This document shows, piece after piece, positions 5,461 to 6,818 of a stretch of DNA of 6,818 bases; position 1 is the stretch's first letter, and the number at the start of each line of letters is the position of its first letter. Where the stretch lies: positions 1-6,818 of the forward strand of contig JADGOP010000130.1 of the NCBI GenBank assembly GCA_017882935.1, read 5' to 3'. The notes beneath the pieces are model-generated. The model saw only the letters and a program-made list of their open reading frames with translations, was not told the origin of the DNA and ran no database searches. The translations under genes and the position numbers were made by a program. The DNA is from Actinomycetota bacterium. GTDB taxonomy: Bacteria > Actinomycetota > Acidimicrobiia > Acidimicrobiales > Iamiaceae.

Positions 5461-5958
5461 TCAGAGGTAGGCCGCGGTGGAGCCGGCGATGGGCATCGGG
5501 TCCATGCCGAGCTTGCGGTGGTCCCAGGACCGGATGCGTTCGACCTCGACCCGCACCGCGAGGCGCTTCTGCAGCATGAACTCGACGAAGGGCTTGACCT
5601 CCTCGGAGTACGGGCCGTTGTAGCGCTCCCACACGTTCACGCCGACCCGCCAGATCTCGTCGGGGTCCTCGACGATCACACCCCGGCCCTCGAGCGAGAT
5701 GCCGCGCAACGTGTCGTAGGTCTTGCCGTCCTCGATCATCACGGTGATGCGGTCGTCGCGGCGCAGGTTGACCGCCTTCTGCGCCCGGCTCTTGGTCTCG
5801 AACCAGATCTGACCGTCGAGCACGGCGTACCACATGGCCACGAGGTGGGGCATGCCGCCGGGGCCGACCGTGGCCATCGTGGCGGTGCGGTGCTCGTCGA
5901 TGAAGGCGACGATCTCCTCGTCGGTCATCGTGATCTGGCTGCGCTGGTTCACGCCCAT
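5461..5958 (-). CDS. Pyridoxamine 5'-phosphate oxidase-like split-barrel protein, probably F420- or flavin-dependent
   Basis: The protein has 165 residues. The N-terminal helix EEIVAFIDEHRTATMATVGPGGMPHLVAMWY (14-44) is the typical opening of PPOX-class proteins: a short helix, then a strand, the GxP turn and a second strand. KSRAQKAVNLRRDDRITVMIED (56-77) is the cofactor phosphate-binding region, followed by a G.GVIVEDPDE strand (Gly-rich 90s). The C-terminal segment KRLAVRVEVERIRSWDHRKLG fits the family strand that ends near Trp-Asp. In actinobacteria many of these reduce substrates with F420H2, but FMN or heme partners also occur, and the sequence alone does not settle it. The ATG at 5958 has AGGGGGA about 4 nt upstream. 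Met11 is a less likely alternative. It heads a probable operon with the DUF2804 gene. Confidence 0.87.
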   Translation of the reverse strand: MGVNQRSQITMTDEEIVAFIDEHRTATMATVGPGGMPHLVAMWYAVLDGQIWFETKSRAQKAVNLRRDDRITVMIEDGKTYDTLRGISLEGRGVIVEDPDEIWRVGVNVWERYNGPYSEEVKPFVEFMLQKRLAVRVEVERIRSWDHRKLGMDPMPIAGSTAAYL

Positions 5959-5978
5959 CGGGTCCCCCTGGCTGGTGG

Positions 5979-5994
5979 CTCGTCGTCAGACGAG
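5979..5994. other. Perfect 6-bp hairpin CTCGTC-GTCA-GACGAG before the PPOX gene
   Basis: The two arms pair fully around a 4-nt loop. On the minus strand it lies about 40 nt after the stop of the upstream SDR gene and about 21 nt before the PPOX ATG. It could therefore be a weak terminator for the former or a leader structure of the latter. No T-run follows on the minus strand. Confidence 0.35.
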
Positions 5995-6007
5995 GTCGTC
6001 GCTCGAG

Positions 6008-6013
6008 AGGCTA
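6008..6013 (-). promoter_or_regulatory. Candidate -10 TAGCCT for the PPOX-DUF2804 operon
   Basis: TAGCCT fits TAnnnT. With 17-nt spacing the -35 would be GTGAGC (6036-6031), sharing TGA with the consensus and overlapping the stop codon of the upstream SDR gene. The leader would be about 40 nt and contain the 5979-5994 hairpin. If it is not used, the two genes would rely on read-through from the SDR gene. Confidence 0.35.
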
Positions 6014-6032
6014 CGCACGCGGGGTCGGGGGC

Positions 6033-6818
6033 TCACCAGTCGGTGGGGAGGTAGTCCTTCAGGAACTGGCCGTGGACGTGCTCGCCGGTGTTCACGCCCG
6101 AGATGACGGGGTCGACGATGCGGGCGGCGCCGTCGACGATGTCGAGGGGTGGGTGGAAGCGGTGCTCGGCCGTCTTGCGGGCGGCGATGTCGGCGGGGTC
6201 CTCGTCGCTCACCCAACCGGTGTCGACCGCGTTCATGTGGATGCCGTCGGCGTGGTAGTCGGACGCCGAGGTGCGCGTCATCATGTTCAGCGCGGCCTTC
6301 GCCATGTTGGTGTGCGGGTGCCGGGTGGTCTTGAAGCGCCAGTAGAACTGGCCCTCGACGGCCGACACGTTGACGATGTGGCGGTCGGGCTCGGGGCTGC
6401 GCAGCAGCAGCGGCTTGAGGCGGGCGTTCAGCACAAAGGGGGCGACAGCGTTGACGAGCTGCGTCTCGAGCAGCTCGACGGTGGAGACCTCGGCGAGCGT
6501 CAGCCGCCACGAGTTGCGGCCACGGAGGTCGACCTGCTGGAGGTCCTGGTCGAGCGCGCCGCCGGGGAACAGGTGGGTGGCGGGCTCGAGCTCGTCGGGC
6601 AGCAGCCGTGCCTGCGACAGGCGTGCCGACACGGCTCCCGCCTCCCCACCTGCGCCCGCCGACGCCACCGTGGCGAGCAGCGCGGCCGGCGGGTCGGGCT
6701 CGTGCCGGCCGGGGCGGTCGGCGGGGCCGCCCAGCAGCGCCCGGGCGGCTGCGGGCATGGCCTGCTCGGACGCGGTCTCGAGCTCCATCATGTGGCGGTA
6801 GAAGTCGGGGGGCCGGCG
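6033..6818 (-). CDS. Divergent short-chain dehydrogenase (SDR), 5' part off window
   Basis: The frame is open to the right edge, with RRPPDFYRH before the first internal Met at 6791, so that Met is probably not the start. In the SDR family I recall, RRPPxFY directly follows an INNAAQTV motif, which would put the nucleotide-binding half beyond 6818. Visible are 261 residues. First comes a variable Ala/Gly-rich stretch, then DQDLQQVDLRGRNSWRL, EVSTVELLETQLVNAVAPFVLN and HIVNVSAVEG, which carries the active-site Ser. Then HPHTNMAKAALNMMTRT and GIHMNAVDTGW follow. The Lys (codon 6297-6299) of the usual YxxxK is kept, but the Tyr position is Thr (codon 6309-6311). The protein may use another acid or be a non-classical oxidoreductase. 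The substrate is unknown. It lies 74 bp upstream of the PPOX gene on the same strand. Confidence 0.82.
   Translation of the reverse strand, partial: RRPPDFYRHMMELETASEQAMPAAARALLGGPADRPGRHEPDPPAALLATVASAGAGGEAGAVSARLSQARLLPDELEPATHLFPGGALDQDLQQVDLRGRNSWRLTLAEVSTVELLETQLVNAVAPFVLNARLKPLLLRSPEPDRHIVNVSAVEGQFYWRFKTTRHPHTNMAKAALNMMTRTSASDYHADGIHMNAVDTGWVSDEDPADIAARKTAEHRFHPPLDIVDGAARIVDPVISGVNTGEHVHGQFLKDYLPTDW

Noticed and set aside
4506..6054. Long plus-strand frames opposite the DUF2804 and PPOX genes
   Set aside because: They show no recognisable motif and mirror the codon periodicity of the minus-strand genes.

Overview
The window is high-GC DNA packed with genes on both strands. Starts are often GTG, and the codon third position is almost always G or C. 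Four of the eight genes encode predicted lipoproteins whose lipidated Cys is followed by a long Thr/Pro/Ala-rich linker and then a globular domain. Together with a DUF2804 gene beside a split-barrel (PPOX/F420-type) flavoprotein gene, this points to an actinobacterium. My best guess is the Acidimicrobiia (Ilumatobacter/Iamia-like lineages), but that rests on style and family recall, not on a marker gene.

Left part (1-2798) is a cell-envelope block. A minus-strand gene running off the left edge encodes a lipoprotein with the start of an L,D-transpeptidase (YkuD-like) domain. Divergent from it, across about 125 bp, lies a two-gene operon: an M15-type zinc peptidase lipoprotein, and an alpha/beta-hydrolase lipoprotein whose GTG start overlaps the peptidase stop by 4 bp. 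The likely theme is peptidoglycan cross-linking on one side and peptidoglycan stem-peptide cleavage plus ester hydrolysis on the other, all anchored to the outer face of the membrane.

Middle part (2857-4391) holds two plus-strand genes with their own promoter-like elements: a classical SDR oxidoreductase that looks leaderless, and a small LCCL-domain lipoprotein with a Shine-Dalgarno sequence. The LCCL gene converges on the next gene with only 9 bp between the stop codons, which sit in an imperfect palindrome.

Right part (4401-6818) is all minus strand. A divergent SDR gene runs off the right edge and lacks the usual active-site Tyr. It is followed by a PPOX/F420-type split-barrel protein and then a DUF2804 protein 19 bp downstream, so the last two are probably one operon.

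There is no stretch over 300 bp without a gene. I see no tRNA, rRNA, CRISPR array, insertion sequence, integrase or origin. I found no clear new multi-gene system. The most distinctive items are the LCCL lipoprotein, the Tyr-less SDR, the divergent L,D-transpeptidase/M15 pair and the repeated TACGST promoter element.
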